A stretch of 64,000 nt of DNA, from NCBI RefSeq assembly GCF_030116705.1, contig NZ_JAOTIK010000001.1, forward strand, positions 6,414,501 through 6,478,500, given 5' to 3'. Below are positions 55,662-63,774 of this stretch, one piece after another; position 1 is the first letter of the stretch; every line of letters begins with the position of its first letter. The translations under genes were made by a program, and so were the position numbers. The DNA comes from Streptomyces sp. ML-6. Its GTDB lineage: Bacteria > Actinomycetota > Actinomycetes > Streptomycetales > Streptomycetaceae. The notes under the pieces were generated by a model. That model ran no database searches and was not told the origin of the DNA. It saw only the letters and a list, made by a program, of their open reading frames with translations.

Positions 55662-56768
55662 TCACTTGACGCCGAGACCGGCGTCGGCGACCTCGGGCCT
55701 GCCCTCGGCCTCGAGGACCTTGTTCAGCAGCCGCAGGTCGTAGATCCCGTCGAGGTCCGGCTTCTCCAGCAGCCCGGCCTTCACCGCGTGCTGCGCCTGG
55801 GCGTCGAGCGTGGCGGCCAGCGGGTCGTCGGTGAGCTGGATCGACTTCCACGCGGGGTCGACGATCTCGGCGGGCAGCGCCTTGCCGGTCAGCTTCTCCA
55901 GCGCGGAGTTGGCGGACTCCTTCGCCTTACCGGGGTTGGCGTTGATCCACGCGTTGGTCCTCACCGAGCCGCGCAGCACCGCCTCGACGACATCCGGGTG
56001 CTCGTCCAGGAACTTCTGCGACACGATGATGTTCGTGATCACGAACTTGTTGTCCGGCCACAGGCTCGACTCGTCGAGCAGCTCCTTCGCGCCCTCGGCG
56101 ACCAGCTTGGACGCGGTGGGCTCGGGCACCCAGGCGCCGTCGATGGAACCGGACGCGTAGGCGCCCGGGGTCACCTTGTTGTCCGTGCGGACCACGGAGA
56201 CGTCGCCCTTGCCGCTCTGGGCGTCGACCTTCCAGCCCTTCTCGGAGATCCAGTTGAGGAAGGCCACGTCCTGGGTGTTGCCGAGCTGCGGGGTGGCGAT
56301 CCGCTTGCCCCTGAGGTCGTCCAGGGTCTTGATCTTCTTCGGGTTCACGACCAGCTTCACCCCGCCGGACGCCGAACCGCCGATGATCCGCAGGCTCTTG
56401 CCGCCGGACTTGGTGAAGCCGTTGATGGAGGGCGACGGGCCGATGAAGCCGATGTCGATCGAGTCGGCGTTGAGCGCCTCGATCTCGGAGGGGCCCGCGT
56501 TGAACTGGGCGGTCTTCAGCCGGGTGCCGCCCAGCTCCTTCTGGAAGATCCCCTCCTGGTCGCCGACCAGGGCGGTGGCGTGGGTGAGGTTGGGGAAGTA
56601 GCCGATCCGCACGGTGTCCACGGAGAGCTTCTTGCCGTCGGCCGCCACCCCCGCGTCGTCCTTCTTCGCCTCGGAGCCGTATCCGCAGGCGGTGAGCGCG
56701 ACGGCGAGCAGCGGCAGTGCGGCGACGGCGGCGAGGCTTCGGCGCAGCGTGGTACGGGGGGCAGGCAC
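55662..56768 (-). CDS. ABC transporter substrate-binding lipoprotein, SsuA/TauA type
   Basis: 368 residues from GTG at 56768 with GAGGA upstream. Lipoprotein signal ending LLAVALTAC. Mature domain: TVRIGYFPNLTHATALVGDQ, QFNAGPSEIEALNADSIDIGFIG, GSASGGVKLVVNPKKIKTLD and GAWVPEPTASKLV, typical of aliphatic sulfonate or taurine receptors. Its position between sulfate reduction genes and transporter subunits supports a sulfur substrate. Confidence 0.92.
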   Translation of the reverse strand: MPAPRTTLRRSLAAVAALPLLAVALTACGYGSEAKKDDAGVAADGKKLSVDTVRIGYFPNLTHATALVGDQEGIFQKELGGTRLKTAQFNAGPSEIEALNADSIDIGFIGPSPSINGFTKSGGKSLRIIGGSASGGVKLVVNPKKIKTLDDLRGKRIATPQLGNTQDVAFLNWISEKGWKVDAQSGKGDVSVVRTDNKVTPGAYASGSIDGAWVPEPTASKLVAEGAKELLDESSLWPDNKFVITNIIVSQKFLDEHPDVVEAVLRGSVRTNAWINANPGKAKESANSALEKLTGKALPAEIVDPAWKSIQLTDDPLAATLDAQAQHAVKAGLLEKPDLDGIYDLRLLNKVLEAEGRPEVADAGLGVK

Positions 56769-56901
56769 GGGAGGTCTTCCTCTCGTCGGCCCGGTGCTCG
56801 GGTCCCCCGGAACTACGGGGACGCGGCCGGGCGGTCGGCAGGTCTTCGTCCGAACTGGCGGTATGGGTGGTACGACCGGGCGCGCAGGCGGTGCGCGTAC
56901 G

Positions 56902-57003
56902 TCATCGCGCACATCGCGCGACTCCGCCCTGGCCGCTGCCGAGGGCGCCGCTGCCGACGCGGCCGCCCTCCTTCGCGAACGTGGAGTAGACGTCGGTGTC
57001 CAT
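56902..57003 (-). CDS. Possible 33-residue peptide coupled to cysN
   Basis: An ATG overlapping the cysN stop as TGATG opens a frame reading MDTDVYSTFAKEGGRVGS then Gly-rich and ending GVARCAR. The overlap matches other junctions of this operon, which is the only support; the composition is low in complexity and no family is recognised. The remaining 133 bp to the lipoprotein gene show no gene. Confidence 0.3.
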   Translation of the reverse strand: MDTDVYSTFAKEGGRVGSGALGSGQGGVARCAR

Positions 57004-58370
57004 CAGAAGTCCCACTCGGCGTCGTCGGACGCGTCGTCCCCGGCCGCGGCCGCGGCGGCGAACGAGGCGCCCGCCATGCCGGCCGTCAGCGTGGTGCCGT
57101 CCGCCGGGTCGATCAGGAGGAACGAGCCGGTGCGCCGGGAGTCCGCGTACGCGTCCAGGGCGAGCGGTTCCGCGGTCCGCAGGACGACCCGGCCGATGTC
57201 GTTGGCGACGAGCCGCCCGGGTGCCGGGTGCTGGGAGAGGTCGTCCAGCGTGAGCCGCGAGGGGATGTCCTTGACGATCGCCTTGACCGTGCGGGTGGTG
57301 TGCTTGATCAGCACCCGCCGGCCGACTTCGAGCGGCTGGTCGGCGACGTGGCAGACGGTCGCCTCCACGTCCTGGGTGATTGCCGGCGCGTCGGCGGACG
57401 GGGCGATCAGGTCGCCGCGCGAGATGTCGATGTCGTCGGCCAGCCGGAGCGTCACGGACTGCGGCGCCCAGGCGATGTCCACGCTCTCGCCGAGCGCGTC
57501 GATCGCGGCGATGGTCGACGTACGGCCCGAGGGCAGTACGGTGACGGCCTCGCCGACCCGGAACGCGCCGGCCGCGATCTGGCCCGCGTAGCCGCGGTAG
57601 TCGGGGTGCTCGGCGGTCTGCGGCCGGATCACGTACTGGACGGGGAAACGGGCGTGGCAGGCGGTGAGGTCGTGGCTGACCGGCACCGTCTCCAGGTGCT
57701 CCAGGACGGTGGGGCCGCCGTACCAGTCCATGTGCGCGGACGGCTCCACGACGTTGTCCCCGGCCAGCGCGGAGATCGGGATCGCGGTACACCAGTTTTC
57801 CTGGGGGTCCCCCCCAGACCCCCAGCCCGGGACGCCGAGCGAGGCGGCGTACGCGGTGAACTCCTCGGCGATGGCGGCGAACACCGGCTCCGCGTAGTCG
57901 ACCAGGTCCATCTTGTTGACGGCCAGCACCACGTGCGGCACCCGCAGCAGCGCGGCGACGGCGGCGTGCCGGCGGGTCTGCTCGACGACCCCGTTGCGGG
58001 CGTCGACCAGGACGACGGCCAGCTCGGCCGTCGATGCACCGGTCACCATGTTCCGGGTGTACTGCACGTGGCCCGGCGTGTCGGCCAGGATGAAGCGGCG
58101 GCGCGCCGTCGCGAAGTAGCGGTAGGCGACGTCGATGGTGATGCCCTGCTCGCGCTCGGCCCGCAGGCCGTCGGTCAGCAGCGCCAGGTCGGGCGCCTCC
58201 TGGCCCCGGCTGCGCGAGGCGTGCTCGACGGCCTCCAGCTGGTCGGTGAGGACCGACTTGGAGTCGTGCAGCAGACGCCCCACGAGGGTGGACTTGCCGT
58301 CGTCGACGGACCCCGCAGTGGCGAACCGCAGCAGGGTGGTGGCCGACAACTGCTCGGCTGTGGTGGTCAT
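57003..58370 (-). CDS. cysN: Sulfate adenylyltransferase, GTPase subunit
   Basis: 455 residues. EF-Tu-like GTPase: G1 GSVDDGKST (20-28), G3 DTPGH (97-101), G4 NKMD (152-155), then two beta-barrel domains. It drives ATP sulfurylase (CysD) by GTP hydrolysis to make adenosine phosphosulfate. Residues about 181-193 (PGWGSGGDPQENW) form an unusual insertion just before the conserved IPISAL motif, encoded by a palindromic repeat (57801-57825). The C-terminus ends DAEWDF. It starts right beside the cysD stop. Confidence 0.95.
   Translation of the reverse strand: MTTTAEQLSATTLLRFATAGSVDDGKSTLVGRLLHDSKSVLTDQLEAVEHASRSRGQEAPDLALLTDGLRAEREQGITIDVAYRYFATARRRFILADTPGHVQYTRNMVTGASTAELAVVLVDARNGVVEQTRRHAAVAALLRVPHVVLAVNKMDLVDYAEPVFAAIAEEFTAYAASLGVPGWGSGGDPQENWCTAIPISALAGDNVVEPSAHMDWYGGPTVLEHLETVPVSHDLTACHARFPVQYVIRPQTAEHPDYRGYAGQIAAGAFRVGEAVTVLPSGRTSTIAAIDALGESVDIAWAPQSVTLRLADDIDISRGDLIAPSADAPAITQDVEATVCHVADQPLEVGRRVLIKHTTRTVKAIVKDIPSRLTLDDLSQHPAPGRLVANDIGRVVLRTAEPLALDAYADSRRTGSFLLIDPADGTTLTAGMAGASFAAAAAAGDDASDDAEWDF
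57801..57825. repeat. REP-like palindrome inside the cysN coding sequence
   Basis: CTGGGGGT (57801-57808) and ACCCCCAG (57818-57825) flank a C-rich loop that can also fold as GGGGG-T-CCCCC. The pattern recalls palindromes of type GGGGGTCTGGGGGGACCCCC scattered through Streptomyces genomes. It is in frame and adds about 11 codons to cysN. Confidence 0.65.
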
Positions 58371-59306
58371 CTAGAAGTACCCCTCGCGCTTGCGGTCCTC
58401 CATCGCGGCCTCGGACATCTTGTCGTCGGCGCGCGTCGCGCCCCGCTCGGTGAGCCGGGAGGCGGCGATCTCGGCTATCACGGCGCCCAGCGTCGTCGCG
58501 TCCGAGTCGACCGCGCCGGTGCACGACATGTCGCCGACGGTGCGGTAGCGCACCTGCCGGGTCTCGACGTCCTCGTGCTCCTTGGGGCCGCCCCAGTCGC
58601 CGGCGGTCAGCCACATGCCGTTGCGGTTGAAGACCTCGCGGTCGTGGGCGAAGTAGATCTCCGGCAGTTCGATGCCCTCCCGGGCGATGTACTGCCAGAC
58701 GTCCAGCTCGGTCCAGTTGGAGATCGGGAAGACCCGGACGTGCTCGCCGGGGGCGTGCCGGCCGTTGTAGAGCTGCCACAGCTCGGGGCGCTGACGGCGC
58801 GGGTCCCACTGGGAGAACTCGTCGCGCAGCGAGAAGACCCGCTCCTTGGCCCGCGCCTTCTCCTCGTCGCGGCGTCCGCCGCCGAACACGGCGTCGAAGC
58901 GGTGCTGCTGGATCGCCTCGGTCAGCGGCACGGTCTGCAGCGGGTTGCGGGTGCCGTCCGGGCGTTCGCGCAGCTTCCCGGCGTCGATGTACTCCTGCAC
59001 GGAGGCGACGTGCAGCCGCAGCCCGTGCCGGGCCACCGTGCGGTCGCGGTACTCCAGCACCTCGGGGAAGTTGTGCCCGGTGTCCACGTGCAGCAGCGCG
59101 AACGGCACCGGCGCGGGCGCGAACGCCTTGAGCGCCAGGTGCAGCATCACGATCGAGTCCTTGCCGCCGGAGAAGAGGATCACCGGCCGCTCGAACTCGC
59201 CCGCCACCTCGCGGAAGATGTGCACGGCCTCGGACTCCAGCGAGTCCAGGTGGCTGAGTGCGTACGGACTGCCGGTGCCCTCCGACACGGTCGCGGCGGT
59301 CGTCAT
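58371..59306 (-). CDS. cysD: Sulfate adenylyltransferase, catalytic subunit
   Basis: 311 residues from ATG at 59306, overlapping the cysC end by four bases. ATP-pyrophosphatase P-loop VILFSGGKDSIVMLHLA at 43-59, LLHVDTGHNFPEVLEYRD, GGGRRDEEKARAKERVFS and FPISNWTELDVWQYI. It forms APS from sulfate and ATP with CysN. Directly upstream of cysN in the operon. Confidence 0.96.
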   Translation of the reverse strand: MTTAATVSEGTGSPYALSHLDSLESEAVHIFREVAGEFERPVILFSGGKDSIVMLHLALKAFAPAPVPFALLHVDTGHNFPEVLEYRDRTVARHGLRLHVASVQEYIDAGKLRERPDGTRNPLQTVPLTEAIQQHRFDAVFGGGRRDEEKARAKERVFSLRDEFSQWDPRRQRPELWQLYNGRHAPGEHVRVFPISNWTELDVWQYIAREGIELPEIYFAHDREVFNRNGMWLTAGDWGGPKEHEDVETRQVRYRTVGDMSCTGAVDSDATTLGAVIAEIAASRLTERGATRADDKMSEAAMEDRKREGYF

Positions 59307-59848
59307 ACCGCACCCCTCTCGCTCAGCAGCGCGTACAGCTCCGCCGCGGACTCCTGCACGGTCTGCCGGTGCGACTCGATCCGCAGATCGGGCGACTCGG
59401 GCTCCTCGTACGGGTCGTCGACCCCGGTCAGCCCGCTGATCTCGCCCGCCGCCTGCTTGGCGTACAGGCCCTTCACATCGCGTTCGGAGCACACCTCGAC
59501 CGGGGTCGCGACATGCACCTCCAGGTACGGGGTGCCCTCGGTCTGGTGCCGCCCCCGCACCGCGTCCCGGCTGTCCGCGTACGGGGCGATGACGGGGACC
59601 AGAACCTTCACGCCGTTGGCCGCCAGCAGCTCGGCGACGAAGCCGATCCGCTGGACGTTGGTGTGGCGGTCCTCGCGGGAGAAACCGAGCCCCGCGGAGA
59701 GGAACTCCCGGATCTCGTCGCCGTCGAGCACCTCCACCCGGTGGCCCTCGCCGCGCAGCCGCCCGGCGAGTTCGTACGCGATGGTGGTCTTGCCCGCGCT
59801 CGGCAGACCGGTCAGCCAGATGGTGGCTCCCGTCTCCGTCACGCTCAT
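59303..59848 (-). CDS. cysC: Adenylylsulfate kinase
   Basis: 181 residues from ATG at 59848 with AGGAGA six bases upstream. P-loop GLPSAGKTT, then LDGDEIREFLSAGLGFSRED and VIAPYADSRDAVRGRH. Phosphorylates APS to PAPS. Since the reductase encoded next to it looks APS-specific, CysC may supply PAPS for sulfation rather than being required for reduction. Confidence 0.95.
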   Translation of the reverse strand: MSVTETGATIWLTGLPSAGKTTIAYELAGRLRGEGHRVEVLDGDEIREFLSAGLGFSREDRHTNVQRIGFVAELLAANGVKVLVPVIAPYADSRDAVRGRHQTEGTPYLEVHVATPVEVCSERDVKGLYAKQAAGEISGLTGVDDPYEEPESPDLRIESHRQTVQESAAELYALLSERGAV

Positions 59849-59871
59849 CGAAGTCTCCTGATCAGTCGTCA

Positions 59872-60588
59872 TCAGTCGTGCAGCCCGCACTCGGTCTTGC
59901 CCCGGCCCGCCCAGCGCCCGGCGCGGGCGTCCTCGCCCGCCAGCACCCGGCGGGTGCAGGGCGCGCAGCCCACGGAGGCGTAACCGTCCATCAGCAGCGG
60001 GTTGGTGAGCACGCCGTGCTCCGCCACATACGCTTCCACGTCGTCCTGCGTCCACCGGGCGATCGGCGAGATCTTGACCTTCTGCCGCTTGGCGTCCCAG
60101 CCGACAACCGGGGTGTTCGCCCGGGTGGGGGACTCGTCGCGGCGCAGCCCGGTCGCCCAGGCCGTGTACCCGGCCAGGCCCTCCCGGAGCGGCCCGACCT
60201 TCCGCAGCGCGCAGCACAGGTCGGGGTCGCGGTCGTGCAGCGCCGGCCCGTACTCGGCGTCCTGCTCGGCCACGGTCTGCCGGGGCGTGAGCGTGATGAC
60301 GTTGACGTCCATCACCGCCTCGACCGCGTCGCGGGTGCCGATCGTCTCCGGGAAGTGGTAGCCGGTGTCGAGGAAGACCACGTCCACGCCGGGCAGGACG
60401 CGCGACGCGAGGTGGGCGACGACCGCGTCCTCCATGGACGAGGTGACGCAGAACTTCCGGCCGAAGGTGTCGACGGCCCATTGCAGGATCTCGGTCGCGG
60501 AGGCGTCCTCCAGCTCCCGGCCCGTCCGGACGGCCAGTTCCCCCAGTTCCCCGGCGTCGAGCTCGGCGACCGGCTGAACGCTCGTCAT
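59872..60588 (-). CDS. cysH: Adenylylsulfate (APS) reductase
   Basis: 238 residues from ATG at 60588, overlapping the zinc-ribbon gene stop as ATGA. PP-loop region FCVTSSMEDAVVAHL, VVFLDTGYHFPETIGTRD, LCCALRKVGPL, CAPCTRR and C-terminal ECGLH. The two Cys pairs (CC and CxxC) mark the iron-sulfur, APS-using class rather than the PAPS-only class. Reduces APS to sulfite for the sulfite reductase two genes upstream. Confidence 0.95.
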   Translation of the reverse strand: MTSVQPVAELDAGELGELAVRTGRELEDASATEILQWAVDTFGRKFCVTSSMEDAVVAHLASRVLPGVDVVFLDTGYHFPETIGTRDAVEAVMDVNVITLTPRQTVAEQDAEYGPALHDRDPDLCCALRKVGPLREGLAGYTAWATGLRRDESPTRANTPVVGWDAKRQKVKISPIARWTQDDVEAYVAEHGVLTNPLLMDGYASVGCAPCTRRVLAGEDARAGRWAGRGKTECGLHD

Positions 60589-60764
60589 ATCCCGTCCCCT
60601 TCTCCGTCGTTGCCCCGCAGACCCCGGGCCAGCAGCCCCAGGAACCCGAGCTTGAACGCGCGATTGCAGGAGGCACACTCCCAGGCGCCGTGACCGGCCT
60701 CGTGCGGGCGCAGGTCCTCGTCCCCGCAGTACGGGCAGTAGAACGGTGCGGCGCGTCCGCTCAT
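60585..60764 (-). CDS. Small zinc-ribbon protein in the sulfate operon
   Basis: 59 residues from ATG at 60764. Two Cys-x2-Cys knuckles (YCPYCGDEDLRPHEAGHG and WECASCNRAFKLGFLG) predict one zinc or iron-sulfur site. Both ends overlap neighbours as ATGA (sir upstream, cysH downstream), so it is translated stoichiometrically with them. A counterpart sits at the same place in other Streptomyces. Function unestablished; a redox partner or assembly factor for the reductases is plausible. Confidence 0.88.
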   Translation of the reverse strand: MSGRAAPFYCPYCGDEDLRPHEAGHGAWECASCNRAFKLGFLGLLARGLRGNDGEGDGI

Positions 60765-62458
60765 GACAGCGACTCCGCACTGGCGCGCGCCGCCCAGGTC
60801 GCGAACCGCTCGCCGTCCTCGCGCTCCTCCTGGAAGCGGCCCAGGACCCGCTCGACGTAGTCGGGCAGTTCGGCCGAGGTGACCTTCAGGCCGCGGACCT
60901 TGCGGCCGAAGCCGGCCTCCAGCCCGAGGGCGCCGCCCAGGTGCACCTGGTAGCCCTCGACCTGGTTGCCCTCGTCGTCCAGCACGAGCTGGCCCTTGAG
61001 ACCGATGTCGGCGGTCTGGATGCGGGCGCAGGCGTTGGGGCAGCCGTTGATGTTGATGGTGAGCGGCTCGTCGAAGTCCGGCAGGCGGCGCTCCAGTTCG
61101 TCGATGAGCGAGGCACCGCGCGCCTTCGTCTCGACGATCGCCAGCTTGCAGTACTCGATGCCGGTGCAGGCCATCGTGCCGCGGCGGAACGGCGAGGGCT
61201 TCACCTGGAAACCGAGCGCCTCCAACCCCGCGGACAGCGACTCGACCCGGTCCTGCGCCACGTCGAGGATGATCATCTTCTGCTCGACGGTGGTGCGCAC
61301 CCGGCCGGAGCCGTGCGCCTCGGCCAGATCGGCGATCTTGGCGAGGGTGGAACCGTCGACGCGTCCGACCCGGGGGGCGAAACCGATGTAGAACCGGCCG
61401 TCCTGCTGCGGGTGGACGCCGATGTGGTCGCGCCACCGGCTGCTGGGCTCCGCGGGCGCGGGGCCGTCCACCAGCGGGCGCTTCAGGTACTCGTCCTCCA
61501 GCACCCGGCGGAACTTCTCGACGCCCCAGTCGGCGACCAGGAACTTCAGCCGGGCGCGGTTGCGCAGCCGGCGGTACCCGTAGTCGCGGAAGATCCCGAC
61601 GACCCCGGCCCAGACGTCCGCGACCTCGTCCAACGGCACCCAGGCGCCCAGCCGTTCGGCCAGCCGGGGGTTGGTGGAGAGGCCGCCGCCGACCCAGAGG
61701 TCGAAGCCGGGCCCGTGCTCGGGGTGCTCGACGCCGACGAAGGCGATGTCGTTGATCTCGTGCACCACGTCCTGCACCGGGGAGCCGGAGATCGCGGTCT
61801 TGAACTTGCGCGGCAGGTTGGAGAACTCCGGGCTGCCGATGTAGCGGGCGTGGATCTCCTCCAGTGCCGGGGTGCCGTCGATGATCTCGTCGGCCGCGAT
61901 GCCCGCCACGGGGGAGCCGATCATCGTGCGGGGGCAGTCGCCGCACGCCTCGGTGGTGGAGAGCCCGACGGCCTCCAGCTTCTCCCAGATCGCCGGGACG
62001 TCCTCGATGCGGATCCAGTGCATCTGGACGTTCTGCCGGTCGGTGATGTCGGCGCTGCCGCGGGCGTACTCCTGCGAGATCTCACCGATGACGCGCAGCT
62101 GCTCGGTGGTCAGCTTCCCGCCGTCGATGCGGACCCGCATCATGAAGTACTTGTCCTCCAGCTCCTCGGGCTCCAGGACCGCGGTCTTGCCGCCGTCGAT
62201 GCCGGCCCGACGCTGGGTGTACAGGCCCCACCAGCGCATGCGTCCGCGAAGGTCGGTGGGGTCGATGGAGTCGAAACCGCGCTTGGAGTAGATCGTCTCA
62301 ATGCGTGTCCGCACATTGAGACTGTCGTCGTCCTTCTTGAACTGCTCATTGCCGTTCAGCGGGGTGTAGTGCCCCAGGGCCCACTGGCCTTCGCCGCGGT
62401 GGCGTCCGGCCTTGCGGCGGGGCGCCGCGGGCGCAGGCTGTTTCGGGGTAGCGGCCAT
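60761..62458 (-). CDS. sir: Ferredoxin-type sulfite (nitrite/sulfite) reductase
   Basis: 565 residues from ATG at 62458, with GAAGGA about ten bases upstream; an in-frame ATG at 62512 lacks a ribosome site. Two ferredoxin-like/siroheme half-domain repeats. Cluster ligands in MACTGIEYCKLAIVETK and NINGCPNACARIQ, with siroheme-contact residues in DITDRQNVQMHWIRIEDVP. Reduces sulfite to sulfide with six electrons. First gene of the leftward operon sir to chelatase, so its upstream spacer carries the promoter. Confidence 0.93.
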   Translation of the reverse strand: MAATPKQPAPAAPRRKAGRHRGEGQWALGHYTPLNGNEQFKKDDDSLNVRTRIETIYSKRGFDSIDPTDLRGRMRWWGLYTQRRAGIDGGKTAVLEPEELEDKYFMMRVRIDGGKLTTEQLRVIGEISQEYARGSADITDRQNVQMHWIRIEDVPAIWEKLEAVGLSTTEACGDCPRTMIGSPVAGIAADEIIDGTPALEEIHARYIGSPEFSNLPRKFKTAISGSPVQDVVHEINDIAFVGVEHPEHGPGFDLWVGGGLSTNPRLAERLGAWVPLDEVADVWAGVVGIFRDYGYRRLRNRARLKFLVADWGVEKFRRVLEDEYLKRPLVDGPAPAEPSSRWRDHIGVHPQQDGRFYIGFAPRVGRVDGSTLAKIADLAEAHGSGRVRTTVEQKMIILDVAQDRVESLSAGLEALGFQVKPSPFRRGTMACTGIEYCKLAIVETKARGASLIDELERRLPDFDEPLTININGCPNACARIQTADIGLKGQLVLDDEGNQVEGYQVHLGGALGLEAGFGRKVRGLKVTSAELPDYVERVLGRFQEEREDGERFATWAARASAESLS

Positions 62459-62922
62459 GACGGTACGTCCTTCGGGACTGCAGGAGGGCGGCTCTGAACT
62501 GCACACTCGCATGGAGGCGCGGCGGTGCGCAGGTCGTGCGGGAGGAGCGGGGAAAAAAGCGGAACGCGGCGGTGCTGGGACTCTCAGCCCGCCGGACAGA
62601 TGGCGCTGGACATGCGGCCGAGGTCGACGTGACGTCGACTCACCAAGGCGATTCCAGTTCCGGGCATGACGGAAGCGTGGCACGCGCGTCTTGGACCAGT
62701 CCACCACTATCCAATATCTGGACGCGAGTGTCCTGAAATGCGAGACGGTGTGGCGCGCGTCACGTGCCGTGTCCGGCCCGGACCATCCGTAATGGCGGCA
62801 ATCTCCCCACATGGCACCGGAAGCGGAGGGCCCGGTCCCGGTCCCGGTGGAAGTCCGGGGCCGGGACCATGTGCGGGACGGGCGGGGCGCCGGGCCGGGG
62901 CTGCCGTTCTGGTACCCGGCCA
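62459..62922. other. Leader and upstream region of the sulfate operon
   Basis: 464 bp with no supportable gene. Its left 240 bp form a leader for sir on the minus strand; an in-frame upstream ATG (62512) would add MRVCSSEPPSCSPEGRTV, which contains two Cys codons. The right part beyond 62730 runs into the repeats behind the GNAT gene and shows nothing else. Confidence 0.5.
62691..62722. promoter_or_regulatory. Candidate operator of the sulfate operon
   Basis: TGGAC-CA-GTCCA (62692-62703) and CCA-ATATC-TGG (62711-62721) are two short inverted repeats, 234-265 bp upstream of the sir start in A+T-richer sequence. They could bind a sulfur or cysteine regulator. Not a match to any site I can name. 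Confidence 0.35.
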
Positions 62923-63046
62923 CGGCCCGGGGCCACCTCCCGGCGCTCGACTACGGCCCGGGGCCACCTCCCGGCGCTCGACTACGGCCCGGGGCTGTCG
63001 CTCGGCGCTCGACTACGAGCCGGCGCTATCGCTCGGCGCCCGGCCA
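62923..63046. repeat. Four 31-bp tandem repeats spanning a stop codon
   Basis: CGGCCCGGGGCCACCTCCCG plus GCGCTCGACTA recurs at 62923, 62954, 62985 (diverging) and 63016 (most diverged). The last copy contains the stop codon and final codons of the leftward GNAT gene. Confidence 0.88.
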
Positions 63047-63622
63047 GGGCCCGGGGGTCGCCACGTCCGGCTCCAGCTCCACCTTCGTGTCGAAGAGCCG
63101 GAAGCCGCGCCGCAGATAGTTGTCCATGGCGTGCGGCCCGTCCTTGGAGCAGGTGTGCAGCCACACCCGCTTCGTCGGTGTCCGCTCCGGCCAGCGCTCC
63201 GCCAGGTCCCAGGCACGGGCGACCCCCTGGGAGAGCAGGTGCCCGCCAATCCGGCGGCCCCGGAAGGCGGGGATCAGCCCGAAGTACATGACCTCGACCA
63301 CCCCCTCGTCCTGCGGGTCCAGCTCGATGTACCCGGCCGGGGTGCCGTTCTCGTACGCCACCCAGGTCTCGGCGCCCGGCCTGCCCAGGACCTCCTCCCA
63401 CTGCGCGTACGTCATGCCGAGCCGGTCCGTCCACCGGACGTCGCCGCCGACCGCCGTGTAGAGGAACCGGCTGAACTCGGGCAGCGGCACCTCCGAGCGC
63501 ACGATCCGTACGTCCCCCTCCGGGACGGCGGCGGGGCGCAGGTCGTCGGGGGAGGTCTGTTCCAGGGACCAGACGGTCACCTCGGTGGTGGCTGGCGGTG
63601 CGGTACGTGCGGGGCTGTTCAT
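63026..63622 (-). CDS. GNAT family N-acetyltransferase
   Basis: 198 residues from ATG at 63622. Acetyl-CoA site in VVEVMYFGLIPAFRGRRIGG and HLLSQGVARAWDLA, then TCSKDGPHAMDNYLRRGFRLFD. N-terminal region RWTDRLGMTYAQWEEVLGR is shared with related streptomycete acetyltransferases. Substrate unknown. Stands alone to the right of the sulfate operon. Confidence 0.88.
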   Translation of the reverse strand: MNSPARTAPPATTEVTVWSLEQTSPDDLRPAAVPEGDVRIVRSEVPLPEFSRFLYTAVGGDVRWTDRLGMTYAQWEEVLGRPGAETWVAYENGTPAGYIELDPQDEGVVEVMYFGLIPAFRGRRIGGHLLSQGVARAWDLAERWPERTPTKRVWLHTCSKDGPHAMDNYLRRGFRLFDTKVELEPDVATPGPWPGAER

Positions 63623-63774
63623 GGCTGCCAGGGAACCACGCCGCGCCGCCCGCCCCCAAGCCGGCCCCGAGTCCCGGCCTCCCGGCCGGTGGGCGCCGGC
63701 CCCGGCCCGTACCGCCCCGGCCGCCCGGACCCCGACGCGCCAGGCTCCGGCGCCCCGGACCCGGCGCCCCGGCC

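Noticed and set aside
62590..62640. CTGAGAG-like sequence in the sir leader suggesting a TPP riboswitch
   Set aside because: Only the short motif is present; the other conserved TPP elements are absent and the operon is not thiamine-related.
62685..62705. ACTGGTC half-site resembling a DasR operator (minus strand)
   Set aside because: Only seven of sixteen consensus positions match in a row; the second half does not match, and sulfur genes are not expected DasR targets.
62811..63119. Open frame running through the 31-bp repeats
   Set aside because: No ribosome site, composition follows the repeats, and it overlaps the GNAT gene end.
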